In this document: positions 7,068-16,516 of the stretch, one piece after another
Position numbering within the stretch: the first letter of the stretch is position 1
Layout of the letters: every line of letters begins with the position of its first letter
Origin: Geminicoccaceae bacterium
GTDB taxonomy: Bacteria > Pseudomonadota > Alphaproteobacteria > Geminicoccales > Geminicoccaceae
Reading direction: 5' to 3'
NCBI GenBank assembly: GCA_028279345.1
Contig: JANQNY010000006.1
Span: 1-64,000, forward strand
Length of the DNA: 64,000 nt
Notes under the pieces: model-generated
The model's database searches: none
What the model was told of the DNA's origin: nothing
The model's input: the letters and a program-made list of their open reading frames with translations, nothing else
Position numbers and translations under genes: made by a program

Positions 7068-9230
7068 TCAGGTCATCTCTGAGGAAGCGAAGCTAACTAC
7101 TTTTTTTGATTTATCTTTCTTCACCGTCCAGGCCAGCACGGCCAGGATCACCAACACGCCTGCAACGTCGACGAGCAGGTTGGCGGGCCAGATGGCGGCG
7201 ATGCCGGCGGCAAAGGCGAGGGCGCGCAAGGGCCAGTTGAGTGGCGCTTCCATGCAGCCCTGGAGCGCCGCGGCGATGCCGTAGATGCCGACCAGTGCGA
7301 AGGCGAAGATCTGGAGCGCCGTCCACCAATCGCCCGACAGGATCGGGGTGTAGGCGAACAAGAGCGGCACGATGTAGAGGCCCTTCGCGATCTTCCAGCT
7401 TTGCAGGCCCGTGATCATCGGCCCGGACTTGGCGATCGCCGCGGCGGTAAACGACGCGAGGCACACCGGCGGCGTCACGTTGCTGTCCTGGCTCAGCCAG
7501 AAGATGATCATGTGTGCCGAGAGTAGTGCTGCGGTGACCAGCACCGGATCGAGTAGCTGGTCTCTCAGCGTGAATCGCACTTCCTGAGGCAGCGCGGTCA
7601 CGAGCGCCTGGGCATCGGCAAGTGGCAAAGGCTGGCCGGCAAGACCGGCGAGGGCCGGGTCAGCGAGCATCAGGATCGGTGCCACCGCTGCCGGAATGCC
7701 GTCGCTCACCAGCAGGTCGATCACGTGGTTGTCGCCGATCATGCCGGCGAGCGCCGGTGCCGAGAGCGTGGCCAGCACGATGTAGGCGGCGGTGACGGGC
7801 AGACCCATGCCGAGCACCAGCGAGGCGAGGGCGATCAGCACGATGGCGACCAGCAGATTGCCGCCCGCCCAGTCGGCGATCATCAAGGAGAAGGTATTGC
7901 CGATGCCGGCCGTCGCGATGACGTTGACAACGAGCCCCACCGAGCAGAGCAGGATGGCGGTGAGGATCATGTTGCGGGCACCGAGCGCGAGCGCTTCGAG
8001 GATCGCCCGCGGCCCCATCGGATGGCGCGTCAGCCAGCTCGAGACGATGATCGCGCCGATCCCCACGACTGCAGCGTAGGTCGGGGTGAAGCCCGCGATC
8101 AGCAGAGCCACCAGGACGCCTATCGGAATGACGAAGCTTGCGCCGGCGTTCCTGAAGGCTTCGCCGAGGCCGGGGCCACCCACCTCGGCAGCGACGAGAC
8201 CCTGCCGCTTGGCCTCGATGCGGACGAAGTAGCCGACCGACGCGAAGTAGAGGAGGGCCGGCAAGAGGGCGGCGCCGATGATCACCTCGTAGGGGATCTG
8301 CGTGTAGCTCGCCATGACGAAGGCGCCCGCACCCATGATCGGCGGCATGAGCTGCCCGCCGGTGGAGGCGGCAGCCTCGACACCACCCGCGAAGGCCGGC
8401 GGGTAGCCGTTGCGCTTCATGAGCGGAATGGTGATGACGCCGGTGGACGCCGTGTTGGCGACGACCGAGCCTGAGATCGTGCCTGTGAGGCCCGACGCAA
8501 TCACGGCCACCAGGCCTGGGCCACCGACGAAGCGCCCCGCAACGACGCGCGCGAGGTCGATGACGAACTCGCCGGCGCCGGATCGCAGCAGGAAGGCGCC
8601 GAAGATGATGAAGAGGAAGACGTAGGTGGAGGAGATCCGGGCGATCGTGCCGAACAGCGCGTCGTCGCCGTAGATCGAGCGAAAAAGCACCGTTTCCCAG
8701 GAGAGGCCGCGAAACGCAAAGACCCCGCCCACATACTGCCCCCACCAGGCGACGTAGGTGATGGCGAGCAGGATGAGCACCGGGATGATGAGCCCGGTCG
8801 TGCGCCGCGTGAACTCCACTGCGCCGAAGATGACCACGATGGCGGCGAGCCAGTCCGCCGGCGCGAGGCGGACGCCACGGTCGTAGATGGCGCTCTCGGC
8901 GAGCGCCAAGTGGACGGCTGAGGTCGCTACGGCGAGGCCGAGCGCTAGGTCCGCCCAGAGCCAGGTGCGGCTGGCCTTGATGTCGGGGCGGTTCCACACC
9001 GGGAAGTAGACGGCACAGAGGATGGCGAAGCCGGCGAAATGCAACGCATTGCGCATCAGCTCGCCGACGCCGCCGATCAGCGCGAAATAGAGGTGCGCAA
9101 GCGAGACGAGGATTGCGAAGGTGGTGACGACGGTGCGCCACGTGCCGTGCAGCTCGCGAACGGCACCGCCACCCGCCTCGTCATCGCGGGCGGCCGCCTC
9201 GTCATCCGTGCCGGGCGCGCTCGTCACCAT
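7068..9230 (-). CDS. TRAP transporter fused permease, TAXI type (DctQ-M fusion)
   Basis: Integral inner-membrane permease of a TAXI-class TRAP importer, which uses an ion gradient for uptake together with the binding protein encoded just upstream. At 720 residues it has the fused layout: an N-terminal DctQ-like portion with about four segments, then the long DctM portion. DctM landmarks include GLTGTISGSVVANTAS, MKRNGYPPAFAGGVEAAAS, GGQLMPPIMGAGAFVM, ALASLVLGMGLPVTAAYI and SNVTPPVCLASFTAAAIA. The start at 9230 leaves a charged 30-residue cytoplasmic leader. It lies 69 bases after the binding protein stop. Substrate cannot be read from sequence; TAXI systems often import C4 or C5 dicarboxylates such as glutamate. 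Confidence 0.93.
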   Translation of the reverse strand: MVTSAPGTDDEAAARDDEAGGGAVRELHGTWRTVVTTFAILVSLAHLYFALIGGVGELMRNALHFAGFAILCAVYFPVWNRPDIKASRTWLWADLALGLAVATSAVHLALAESAIYDRGVRLAPADWLAAIVVIFGAVEFTRRTTGLIIPVLILLAITYVAWWGQYVGGVFAFRGLSWETVLFRSIYGDDALFGTIARISSTYVFLFIIFGAFLLRSGAGEFVIDLARVVAGRFVGGPGLVAVIASGLTGTISGSVVANTASTGVITIPLMKRNGYPPAFAGGVEAAASTGGQLMPPIMGAGAFVMASYTQIPYEVIIGAALLPALLYFASVGYFVRIEAKRQGLVAAEVGGPGLGEAFRNAGASFVIPIGVLVALLIAGFTPTYAAVVGIGAIIVSSWLTRHPMGPRAILEALALGARNMILTAILLCSVGLVVNVIATAGIGNTFSLMIADWAGGNLLVAIVLIALASLVLGMGLPVTAAYIVLATLSAPALAGMIGDNHVIDLLVSDGIPAAVAPILMLADPALAGLAGQPLPLADAQALVTALPQEVRFTLRDQLLDPVLVTAALLSAHMIIFWLSQDSNVTPPVCLASFTAAAIAKSGPMITGLQSWKIAKGLYIVPLLFAYTPILSGDWWTALQIFAFALVGIYGIAAALQGCMEAPLNWPLRALAFAAGIAAIWPANLLVDVAGVLVILAVLAWTVKKDKSKKVVSFASSEMT

Positions 9231-9299
9231 CGCCTACGGCTCCCCCTAGGGCCGGAAGAGGGCCCAGGGCCGCGACCGCGTTCCCGGCGTTTCGCGTGC

Positions 9300-10319
9300 C
9301 TACTCCGGGCGCAGGCGATCGGGAATCTCGAGCCCGATCTCCTCGTAATAGCGGAGTGCCCCCGGGTGCAGCGGGAAGGGGAGCCCTGCGAGCGCCGCAT
9401 CAACGCTCATGGCGTTGGTTGCCGGGTGGATCGCCTGCAGGAACGGAAGGTTCTCGTAGACAGTTTTGATGAAGAGGTAGACGTGCTCCTCTGGCACGTC
9501 GTCGCGGACCGCTAGGAAGTTCGGCTGCGCGATCGTGTTGATGTCCTCCTCCTGGCCCGGATAGGTGCCCGCCGGAATGACATAGCGAGTCCACAGGTCC
9601 TTGCCGTCGTCGGCGGCCACGAGCTCGTCGTCGGTGACGTTCAGCACCTGCACGCTGTCGCCGACCGACGCGAGGAGCTGGCTGACGGCCCCGACCGGAA
9701 CGCCGCCGGGCGTACCCATGCCGGCGACCTGCCCATCCTGCAGCGCCTCGGCCGAAGGTGTGTACCCGGCGTAGAGCAGCTCGTAGGTCTCATCCATGTC
9801 GATCCCGAGACCGGCGAGCAGCGTTCGGTTCGAGCCGATGGTGCCGGAGTTCTGCCGGCCCATGGCCATCGCCTCACCGGGCATCCCGGCCAGATCGACC
9901 AGCGTTCCTTCCTGCACGAAGTCGTCGGCGATCACGAAGTGCTCCACGTTCTGCCAGAGCATCGTCACCGAGCGCAGATTCTCTTGCGGCCCATCGGCTT
10001 CGACCGGGCCCGTGCCCGTGAGCGCGTAGTAGCCGAAGAGTCCCTGAAGGATGGCGAACTGCGCCTCGTTCTCACGCAGCAGACGCACATTCTCGCCGGA
10101 GCCGGCGGAGTTGATCGCCGACATGCCGATGCCCTCACCGGGCTGCAGCTTGACTTTGGTGAGCGTGGCGAGCGCGACACCCACGGGATAGTAGGTGCCG
10201 CCGGTCGTTGCCGTCGAGAGGATGTAGTTGGTGTCTTGCGCCGACGCCGGTTGGGCGATGATGGTCGAGCCAAGCATCGCCACCAGACCGAAGGCGTGGA
10301 GCGACAGACGACGATTCAT
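9300..10319 (-). CDS. TAXI-family TRAP transporter solute-binding protein
   Basis: Periplasmic binding component for the fused permease downstream. The 339-residue precursor has a signal peptide (MNRRLSLHAFGLVAMLGS, cleavage likely after ASAQ) and the TAXI family hallmark at the mature N-terminus, STATTGGTYYPVGVALA, followed by SAGSGENVRLL and an EAQFAILQG segment. Later regions (IGSNRTLLAGLG, MGTPGGVPVGAVSQL, YFIKTV-like YLFIKTVYENL) also fit. ATG at 10317-10319 is chosen because the signal peptide begins there and GGGAGG lies four bases upstream. A perfect nine-base-pair hairpin sits 20 bases upstream of the start. Confidence 0.93.
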   Translation of the reverse strand: MNRRLSLHAFGLVAMLGSTIIAQPASAQDTNYILSTATTGGTYYPVGVALATLTKVKLQPGEGIGMSAINSAGSGENVRLLRENEAQFAILQGLFGYYALTGTGPVEADGPQENLRSVTMLWQNVEHFVIADDFVQEGTLVDLAGMPGEAMAMGRQNSGTIGSNRTLLAGLGIDMDETYELLYAGYTPSAEALQDGQVAGMGTPGGVPVGAVSQLLASVGDSVQVLNVTDDELVAADDGKDLWTRYVIPAGTYPGQEEDINTIAQPNFLAVRDDVPEEHVYLFIKTVYENLPFLQAIHPATNAMSVDAALAGLPFPLHPGALRYYEEIGLEIPDRLRPE

Positions 10320-10338
10320 GGGTGCCTCCCTGATGACG

Positions 10339-10361
10339 AAGGGTGCCTCTTCGGCACCCTT
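10339..10361 (-). promoter_or_regulatory. Perfect 9-bp hairpin in the leader of the TAXI binding protein gene
   Basis: AAGGGTGCC at 10339-10347 and GGCACCCTT at 10353-10361 are exact inverted repeats around a five-base loop. On the minus strand the element lies between the bchE stop and the ribosome site of the TAXI gene. No T run follows, so it is not a classical terminator; it could stabilise a processed transcript end or govern translation. Confidence 0.4.
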
Positions 10362-10405
10362 GAAGATCAATCACAGAGGCTAAATCGACCGATCCCGGTT
10401 GTCAC

Positions 10406-10421
10406 CCCGCGGCATCGCGGG
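10406..10421 (-). terminator. Short GC hairpin just after bchE
   Basis: CCCGCG (10406-10411) and CGCGGG (10416-10421) pair around a GCAT loop, six bases past the bchE stop. There is no T tract, so at most it is a weak terminator or processing signal. Confidence 0.3.
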
Positions 10422-10427
10422 TCGGCG

Positions 10428-12128
10428 TCAGTCGGCGCCGACCTTTTCGTGACGATCAACCGTCGCGACCGGCGCTCCAACGGCTGCGGCAGGGATGTCG
10501 TCGGCGAGTTCCTCCGGCGGCACGTATTGCTCCTTGCCGCCGCCGCAGACCAAGACCGGCTCCTTCTTCGCACTAACTGCGCGCACCTTGACCGGCGGAG
10601 GCCGTTTGCGCACCGGCGCTTGCTTCCAGCTCTCGCTCGGCGCGGCCTCGGCTTCGAGCACGCGGTTGTCGTCGAACTGGAAGTTCAAGCGACCCTTCGA
10701 TTGCGGGCCCCAATAGCCGACGCGGCCCAGATCGTAGAACTTGCGCTGGAAGCCACTCAGCAAGAACGCCTTGAGACAGCCCAGCATGTAACGTCGCTTC
10801 GCGCGGTTCCAGTGCCACGGATACTCGAAGAACGTCTTCCACATGTAGAATCGGCGGTAGTTGTGCATGACCCGATCGAGCACCTCGTCGCGCGTCATGT
10901 CGTCGGGCTTGATGATCGGTGTCACGAAGTTGTATTTGTCGAAGTCAAAGACCTCGACCTTGTCGCCGAGCTCCTGGAAAAGATTGGAGAACGGCCATGG
11001 AGTGTACATGGCCCAGTTGGCCATGTCGGGCTTCCAGTCCATGGCCATCTTGAAGGTTTCTTCAAGCGTCTCTTTCGTCTCGTTTTCCAGACCGACGATG
11101 AACTGCGCCTCGGCGACGATGCCGTTCTTTCTGAGGAGTTGGATCGCCTTCTTGTTCTGGGCGATCGTCGTTTCCTTGTTGAAGCGATCGAGCTTGAGTT
11201 GGCTCGCGGCCTCCGTGCCGAGCGAGATGTGGATCAGGCCGGCACGGCGATAGAGAGGCAACAGCTCCTCATCGCGGAGAATGTCGGTGACCCGCGTGTT
11301 GATGCCCCAGAGGACAGGCAGGTTGCGCCGCTCGAGTTCCTCGCAGAAGGCGATGAACTTCTTGCGGTGGATGGTCGGCTCCTCGTCGGCGAGGATGAAG
11401 AAGCCGACGTCGTGATTGCGGACGAGGTCCTCGATCTCGTCGACGACCTTTTTCGGATCGCGAATGCGATAGTCGCGCCAGAACATCCACTGCGAGCAGA
11501 AACTGCAGGTAAATGGGCAGCCGCGCGCGAAATTCGGGATGGCGACGCGGGTGCCTGTCGGGATGTAGATGTAGTGGTGCCAGTCGAGAATGCTCCAGTC
11601 CGGCACGATACTGTCGACATCAGCGATGGTAGGCGCCGCCGGTGTGGCCGTCACCGTCTCGCCCTCGGCAAACGCGATGCCTCGAACGTCCGCGCGGTCA
11701 GCGGGCCAACGGCCAGCCTCAACCGTGCGCAGGACATCGATGAGCACCGACTCGCCCTCGCCGCGAACCACCGCGTCGATCCAAGGCGCCTCCTTGAGGA
11801 CCTGGCCGTACATGAAGGTTCCGTGCACGCCCCCCAGAAGCGTCACGCAGTTGGGGTGCAGCTCCTTGGCGATTTCGAGCGCACGCTCCGCCTTGTAGAT
11901 GGAAGGCGTGATGGCGGTGGCGCCGACGATGTCGGGCTTTTCCTCGGCGATCATGTCTCGAAGCTGATCGTCCGTGAGGTCCAACGTCATGGCGTCGATG
12001 AAACGGAGGTCGGTGTAGCCTTCGCGCTTGAGGGCGCCCGCGAGGTAGGCGACCCAGGCCGGCGGCCACTTGCCGGCGATCTCCGCACCGCCCGAGTGGT
12101 AGTTCGGGTGGATCATCAAAACGCGCAT
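10428..12128 (-). CDS. bchE: Anaerobic magnesium-protoporphyrin IX monomethyl ester cyclase, BchE
   Basis: Cobalamin-binding radical SAM enzyme that forms the isocyclic ring of (bacterio)chlorophyll without oxygen, drawing the keto oxygen from water. The 566-residue protein starts [19 protein letters not shown] and contains the B12-type N-terminal domain ([25 protein letters not shown]). The iron-sulfur site [11 protein letters not shown] has its cysteines at 204, 208 and 211. [16 protein letters not shown] and [22 protein letters not shown] match BchE closely by memory of Rhodobacter BchE. ATG at 12126-12128 was chosen because similarity begins there. No other bacteriochlorophyll gene is in the window. 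Downstream on the same strand is the TAXI TRAP transporter, an unusual neighbour. The C-terminal about 60 residues are charged and not conserved in my recollection. Confidence 0.92.
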   Translation of the reverse strand: MRVLMIHPNYHSGGAEIAGKWPPAWVAYLAGALKREGYTDLRFIDAMTLDLTDDQLRDMIAEEKPDIVGATAITPSIYKAERALEIAKELHPNCVTLLGGVHGTFMYGQVLKEAPWIDAVVRGEGESVLIDVLRTVEAGRWPADRADVRGIAFAEGETVTATPAAPTIADVDSIVPDWSILDWHHYIYIPTGTRVAIPNFARGCPFTCSFCSQWMFWRDYRIRDPKKVVDEIEDLVRNHDVGFFILADEEPTIHRKKFIAFCEELERRNLPVLWGINTRVTDILRDEELLPLYRRAGLIHISLGTEAASQLKLDRFNKETTIAQNKKAIQLLRKNGIVAEAQFIVGLENETKETLEETFKMAMDWKPDMANWAMYTPWPFSNLFQELGDKVEVFDFDKYNFVTPIIKPDDMTRDEVLDRVMHNYRRFYMWKTFFEYPWHWNRAKRRYMLGCLKAFLLSGFQRKFYDLGRVGYWGPQSKGRLNFQFDDNRVLEAEAAPSESWKQAPVRKRPPPVKVRAVSAKKEPVLVCGGGKEQYVPPEELADDIPAAAVGAPVATVDRHEKVGAD

Positions 12129-12355
12129 GGTGCGCCCCCCGTTCCTCGATCTGACCAGGACGTGACGCTGGCGAGCCACCTCCTGGCGTGCTTGATACAA
12201 GGGAAACCGAATATCGTCAGGAAGGCAGAACGTCTGATGAGCTTGACAGACATAGGTCGCATAGCGCGATCCCCACGCCATGCTTGCGCCTTTGGTGTGG
12301 AGACGGACCAAGCTAAAAGGAGAGCAACAGGCGGCTCAGCAGGGGGGATTAGGCC

Positions 12356-12868
12356 ATGCGCGTAGGTGACCTTCGACAGTTCGGAGATGGCGGGTCGATC
12401 ATCACGGTCGGCGACAACGTGTCGGTCTTGGACGCAACAAAGACGATGGCGCAGTCGCGGATCGGCGCGGTGCTGGTCATGGACGGCGAGAAGGTCGCCG
12501 GCATCTTCACGGAACGCGACCTGATGAACCGAGTCGTGGCGGCCGGTCTCGATAGCGCCTCGACGCGCATTCGCGACGTGATGACGGGCGACGTCCAGAC
12601 GGTGAAGGTGGACGATGCCGCCATCGACTGTCTCGAATCCATGGCGAGCGGGAACTTTCGCCACATGCCGGTGGTCGACGCGGACGACCGGCCGATCGGC
12701 ATGCTCAGTCAGCGGGACTTCATGGCGGCGACGGTGCCGCAGGCTCTGGCGATGGCGGGGGAGGCGGCCCGTGCGACCGTGTCGAAGCGCTATCAGCCCT
12801 TCGCGATCGTGGCGAGCGTCGTGGCCTACACCTTGATCGTGATCGTCGCGGTCAGTCTGTTCCTCTAG
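12356..12868 (+). CDS. CBS-domain-pair protein with C-terminal membrane anchor
   Basis: A 170-residue protein with two CBS motifs, at about residues 12-65 (ending VAGIFTERDLMNRV) and 77-128 (ending IGMLSQRDFMAA). CBS pairs bind adenosine nucleotides and act as energy or ionic-strength sensors. What is less usual is the tail: about residues 148-170 (PFAIVASVVAYTLIVIVAVS) form one hydrophobic helix at the extreme C-terminus, suggesting a tail-anchored inner-membrane protein facing the cytoplasm. A GGGGGG stretch precedes the ATG. It diverges from bchE across 227 bases, and no transporter is adjacent. Confidence 0.85.
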   Translation: MRVGDLRQFGDGGSIITVGDNVSVLDATKTMAQSRIGAVLVMDGEKVAGIFTERDLMNRVVAAGLDSASTRIRDVMTGDVQTVKVDDAAIDCLESMASGNFRHMPVVDADDRPIGMLSQRDFMAATVPQALAMAGEAARATVSKRYQPFAIVASVVAYTLIVIVAVSLFL

Positions 12869-12950
12869 GCCGAGCATGCGCCCAACGTTTCGTTGCCACG
12901 CGCGAATCGTCTCTTAGCCTGCAAGCAATCCTCCAACGCGGTGGTGAACG

Positions 12951-13880
12951 ATGAAGCCAATCGTCACGCTCACCTTGAACCCAGCGGTCGACGCTTCGAG
13001 CGAAGCCGACACGGTGCATTCGGTGCGCAAGGTGCGTACGACGAACGAACGCTTCGATCCCGGCGGTGGGGGCATCAACGCCTCCCGGGTGATCCGCGAG
13101 CTGGGCGGTCGCTCTTTCGCCGTCTTCTTGGCGGGAGGCGATTCCGGCAATGTCCTCGATGGGCTCTTGGACGAGGTGGGCATGATTTACCACCGCGTTC
13201 ACACTCAGGACGCTACGCGTGTGAGTCATGTCGTGTTCGAGCGGGAGAGCGGGCTCGAGTTCCGCTTCACGCCGACCGGGCCGACGATCCGCGAGAGCGA
13301 GTGGCGTGCTGCGCTCGAGTTCCTCGAGCTCCTCGACTTCGAGTACCTCATCGCCAGCGGCAGCCTGCCGCCCGGCGTGCCGAAGAGCTTCTACGTCCAC
13401 GTCCACGAGATCGTCGAACGGAAGTCCGCGAAACTGGTCGTCGACACGTCCGGCGAACCGTTGAAGGCCGTGCTCGAGCAGGGCGCCCATCTGGTGAAAC
13501 CAAGCGTCGGCGAGCTGGAAAGCGTGTTCGGCCGGTCGCTGCGCGACGATAGCGAGGTAGAGAACGCCGCCCGCGAGGTCGTCGCGCGCGGGCGCGTTGA
13601 GATACTGACCGTGACACTCGGCCGCGACGGCGCCGTACTCTGTACGCCGGATCTGATGCGCCGGCTGCCGTCGCCTGACGTTCCGGTCAAGAGCGCCGTC
13701 GGCGCCGGTGACAGCTTCATCGCGTCGATGACGCTCTCGCTGGCACGCGGGAAGGCGCCGCTGGATGCGTTCGCCGACGGTGTCGCCGCGGGTGCCGCGA
13801 CCGCGCTGACCGAAGGGACCGAGCTTTGCCACCGCGAAGACGTGGAATGGATCCGCAAGGAACTCGACCCCTATCTGTGA
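12951..13880 (+). CDS. PfkB-family phosphofructokinase (6-phosphofructokinase II or 1-phosphofructokinase type)
   Basis: Ribokinase-fold sugar kinase of 309 residues. The N-terminus LTLNPAVDASSEAD is typical of the phosphofructokinase subgroup. The substrate loop FDPGGGGINASRVIRELGG and the catalytic anion-hole motif GAGDSF (D254) are present. A PSVGELE stretch near residue 184 and VTLGRDGAVL near residue 224 also match. The expected reaction is ATP-dependent phosphorylation of a fructose phosphate; 6-phosphofructokinase activity is favoured by the N-terminal motif but is not certain. ATG at 12951 has only a weak ribosome site. Gene stands alone between the CBS gene and the ATP-grasp gene. 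Confidence 0.88.
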   Translation: MKPIVTLTLNPAVDASSEADTVHSVRKVRTTNERFDPGGGGINASRVIRELGGRSFAVFLAGGDSGNVLDGLLDEVGMIYHRVHTQDATRVSHVVFERESGLEFRFTPTGPTIRESEWRAALEFLELLDFEYLIASGSLPPGVPKSFYVHVHEIVERKSAKLVVDTSGEPLKAVLEQGAHLVKPSVGELESVFGRSLRDDSEVENAAREVVARGRVEILTVTLGRDGAVLCTPDLMRRLPSPDVPVKSAVGAGDSFIASMTLSLARGKAPLDAFADGVAAGAATALTEGTELCHREDVEWIRKELDPYL

Positions 13881-14011
13881 TCCGGTTCGCGATTCCGATA
13901 ATCAGTATTATGTTAAAATTTTGGCGAAGACCACGAGCCGAGCCAGCGGCAGCTCGCGCTTGTCGTCGCTAACGTCGTCGAGCGTCCCGTCGCGCGGAGA
14001 CATACGGCAAC

Positions 14012-16516
14012 ATGCCGGCCACCGCCCCCGACCTCGATCCGGTCGTCGCAGCCTACCGTCCGATACCTGGTGTGTTCGACGAAGCGGTGAACGCCGACGG
14101 TCATCCCCGGCCGCACTGGCGCTCGTTCTTCGATCAGCTCGCCGCATTCGGCGGAGAGCGACTCAACGACTGGCAGCGCACCCTCAATCGTCGACTTCAA
14201 GCGAGCGGCATCGCCTTCAACGTCTACGCCCGTCCGGATGACCGCAAGGCCGCCTGGGATCTCGACCCGGTGCCGATCATCCTCAGCGACGACGACTGGC
14301 GACGCCTCGAAACGGCGATTGTTGAGCGCGTCCGCCTCGCCGAGACCGTCCTGCGTGACGTCTATGGCCCGCGGCACCTGCTAGAGAGCGGCGTGCTGCC
14401 GCCCGCGCTGGTCTTTGGAAGCGATGAGTTTCTTTGGCCAGCCTCGGGCTGGAACGAGCTTCCAGCGCGCTTCATGTCCACCTTCGCGCTCGACGTCGCC
14501 CGCGATGCGGAAGGGCGCTGGCAGGTGCTGGCTGACCAAGCCGAGGCACCGGTGGGTCAAGGCTGGGTAGCCACCAGTCGGATTGCCCTCGCGCAGACGC
14601 TGGGTGGGTTGTTCGTCGATTCCGGGGTCCATCGGCTTGGCGGTTACCTCAGCCATCTCAACGGGTGCTTGCTGGAGGCCGCCGGCGAGCGGGGTCGTGC
14701 GGTGCTCCTAACGAGCGGACCCGCTGATCCCAGCTACTTCAGCCATGCGTTCCTGGCGCGCTACCTGGGTCTGCCGCTGATCGAGACCGCCGATCTGACG
14801 CAGCGCGAGGGCTATGTCTATCTCAAGACGCTAGAGGGCCTGCAACCGGTCGGCGCCATTCTCCGCAAGCGGCCGGCACGCAAGCTCGATCCGCTCTACC
14901 TGCCCGGGTTCGGTGGCGACGGTACGCCAGGTCTGCTTGACGCCGCACGGCTCGGCCATGTCCGTGTGCTCAATGCATTTGGCGCAGGCTTCGTCCAGCA
15001 CCGCGCGCTGGTTCCGTTTGCCGACAGGCTGGCGCGCGAGGTGCTCGGCGGAGAGATGGCGCTCCCCGACGCGCCGGCACGATGGCTGGGTGACCCGGAC
15101 GCCTGCCGTGATCTCGTCCACAGCCCCGACTGGCGAATTGTGCCGTTGAAGCTGCGCCAGGATCCGGGCGTTCGTGACCTGGCGACGGTCGCACACGATA
15201 CCGACCCTGACCTCCTGCAACGCCTCGCCCGCGACGGGCATCGTTGGATCGCGCAACGGCCAATCCCTCTGGCAACGACCCCCTGCTGGCGCAACGGTCG
15301 CCTCGAGCCGGTGCCCTGGGCGCTCCGTTTGTTCGCCTGTGTCGTGGGTGACGAAGTCCATGTCATGCCGGGCGCGCTTGGGCGGTTGTCGCCGCGGCCC
15401 ACGTCGATGGGTCTGCCGTCGGGCGCCGGGAGTAAGGACGTATGGGTGCTCGCGCGTGACGGTCAGACCGCTGCACCAGTGGTCCTGAGCCAACGCATGG
15501 CGCGCACCGAGCTCCAGCGGGAAGCACGCGACCTCCTCGCCGGCATGGCCGACGCGCTCTTTTGGCTCGGTCGCTACACCGAACGCGCAGAGAGCGCACT
15601 CCGCACACTCCGAGCGGTCCTCGCCAGGTTGATGGATGCGGGCGCAGCCGGCGACACGGCCGCGCTCACCGGGCATCTGCTCGCGGTTCACCTGCCCGGG
15701 GGACACGCTATGGACTTGCCGCCGACGGAGCGCCTCGCCCAAATGGTCGCGACCGTGCTCCAGGACCCGAACGCGCCGCAGGGCCTGGCGACGTCACTGG
15801 CGGCTATTCAGCGCAACGCTACCCTCGCCCGCGGGGTGCTGAGCCCCGATAGCTGGAACGCTCTCAACGCCCTAGTCGCAGACCGCCGCTGGCGGCAGGA
15901 GCTGGGGCCCTTGCTCGCGCAGCCGCCCTTGGAGCTCGTCGACGATTCCATTCGGCTCCTGGTCGCGTTCGCCGGGACGGCAGCCGAGCACATGACGCGC
16001 AATGACGCTTGGCGCTTTTTGGACATGGGCACCCGGCTCGAGCGCGCCAAACAGGTGATGGCGCTAGTGAATCAGGGGTTGCGCCCACCTGCGGAAGCCG
16101 ACCGCGATGCCGCGCTCGCGGCGCTTCTGGAAATCGGCGACAGCGTCATGACCTACCGCTCGCGCTATGTGACGCTGCCCCTGGCGCTTCCCACCCTCGA
16201 TCTCATGCTGCTCGACGAGACCAACCCGCGCGGGCTGATCTACCAGGTATTGCAGTTGGAACGCCTTCTCGCGGCAATGCCACAGGAGGGCATCTACCGG
16301 TCGCCGGCGCAACGAACAGTGCTGGCACTCCTGACCAAGCTACGTCTCGTGAACGCCCCCGAGCTGGTGCCGGTGGCGCCCGGTGACCGTCTGGATCAGC
16401 TCGCGGACGAGGTCCTTCATGCCCTCGCTGCGACGTCAGATCAGGTGCACCGGGCCTATTTCGTCATGGCGGACACCGCCACGACCACCTTCGGCACGAC
16501 CGAACTCGAGCAATGA
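14012..16516 (+). CDS. Circularly permuted ATP-grasp protein fused to an alpha-E domain
   Basis: Large protein (834 residues) of the peptide-ligase-like family in which a circularly permuted ATP-grasp domain (about residues 75-470; landmarks RDVYGPRHLLESGVLPPALV, DFLW-like DEFLWPASG, RPARKLDPLYLPGFGG, RPTSMGLPSGAGSKDVWV) is followed by the helical alpha-E domain (about 510-825; FWLGRYTERAESALR, LDMGTRLERAKQV, DETNPRGLIYQVLQLERLL). Such proteins are proposed amide ligases of unknown substrate, always near transglutaminase-like partners. Here the stop overlaps the transglutaminase start (ATGA at 16513-16516), so the two are almost certainly co-translated. ATG at 14012 gives a full N-terminus. 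Confidence 0.93.
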   Translation: MPATAPDLDPVVAAYRPIPGVFDEAVNADGHPRPHWRSFFDQLAAFGGERLNDWQRTLNRRLQASGIAFNVYARPDDRKAAWDLDPVPIILSDDDWRRLETAIVERVRLAETVLRDVYGPRHLLESGVLPPALVFGSDEFLWPASGWNELPARFMSTFALDVARDAEGRWQVLADQAEAPVGQGWVATSRIALAQTLGGLFVDSGVHRLGGYLSHLNGCLLEAAGERGRAVLLTSGPADPSYFSHAFLARYLGLPLIETADLTQREGYVYLKTLEGLQPVGAILRKRPARKLDPLYLPGFGGDGTPGLLDAARLGHVRVLNAFGAGFVQHRALVPFADRLAREVLGGEMALPDAPARWLGDPDACRDLVHSPDWRIVPLKLRQDPGVRDLATVAHDTDPDLLQRLARDGHRWIAQRPIPLATTPCWRNGRLEPVPWALRLFACVVGDEVHVMPGALGRLSPRPTSMGLPSGAGSKDVWVLARDGQTAAPVVLSQRMARTELQREARDLLAGMADALFWLGRYTERAESALRTLRAVLARLMDAGAAGDTAALTGHLLAVHLPGGHAMDLPPTERLAQMVATVLQDPNAPQGLATSLAAIQRNATLARGVLSPDSWNALNALVADRRWRQELGPLLAQPPLELVDDSIRLLVAFAGTAAEHMTRNDAWRFLDMGTRLERAKQVMALVNQGLRPPAEADRDAALAALLEIGDSVMTYRSRYVTLPLALPTLDLMLLDETNPRGLIYQVLQLERLLAAMPQEGIYRSPAQRTVLALLTKLRLVNAPELVPVAPGDRLDQLADEVLHALAATSDQVHRAYFVMADTATTTFGTTELEQ

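Noticed and set aside
12129-12355. PpsR/CrtJ-type site (TGT-N12-ACA) upstream of bchE
   Set aside because: Only a 5-of-6 match (12231-12248, ACG instead of ACA on the minus strand); expected by chance.
9939-12365. Plus-strand frame of 808 codons across bchE and the TAXI gene
   Set aside because: Antisense to bchE and to the TAXI binding protein, both strongly supported.
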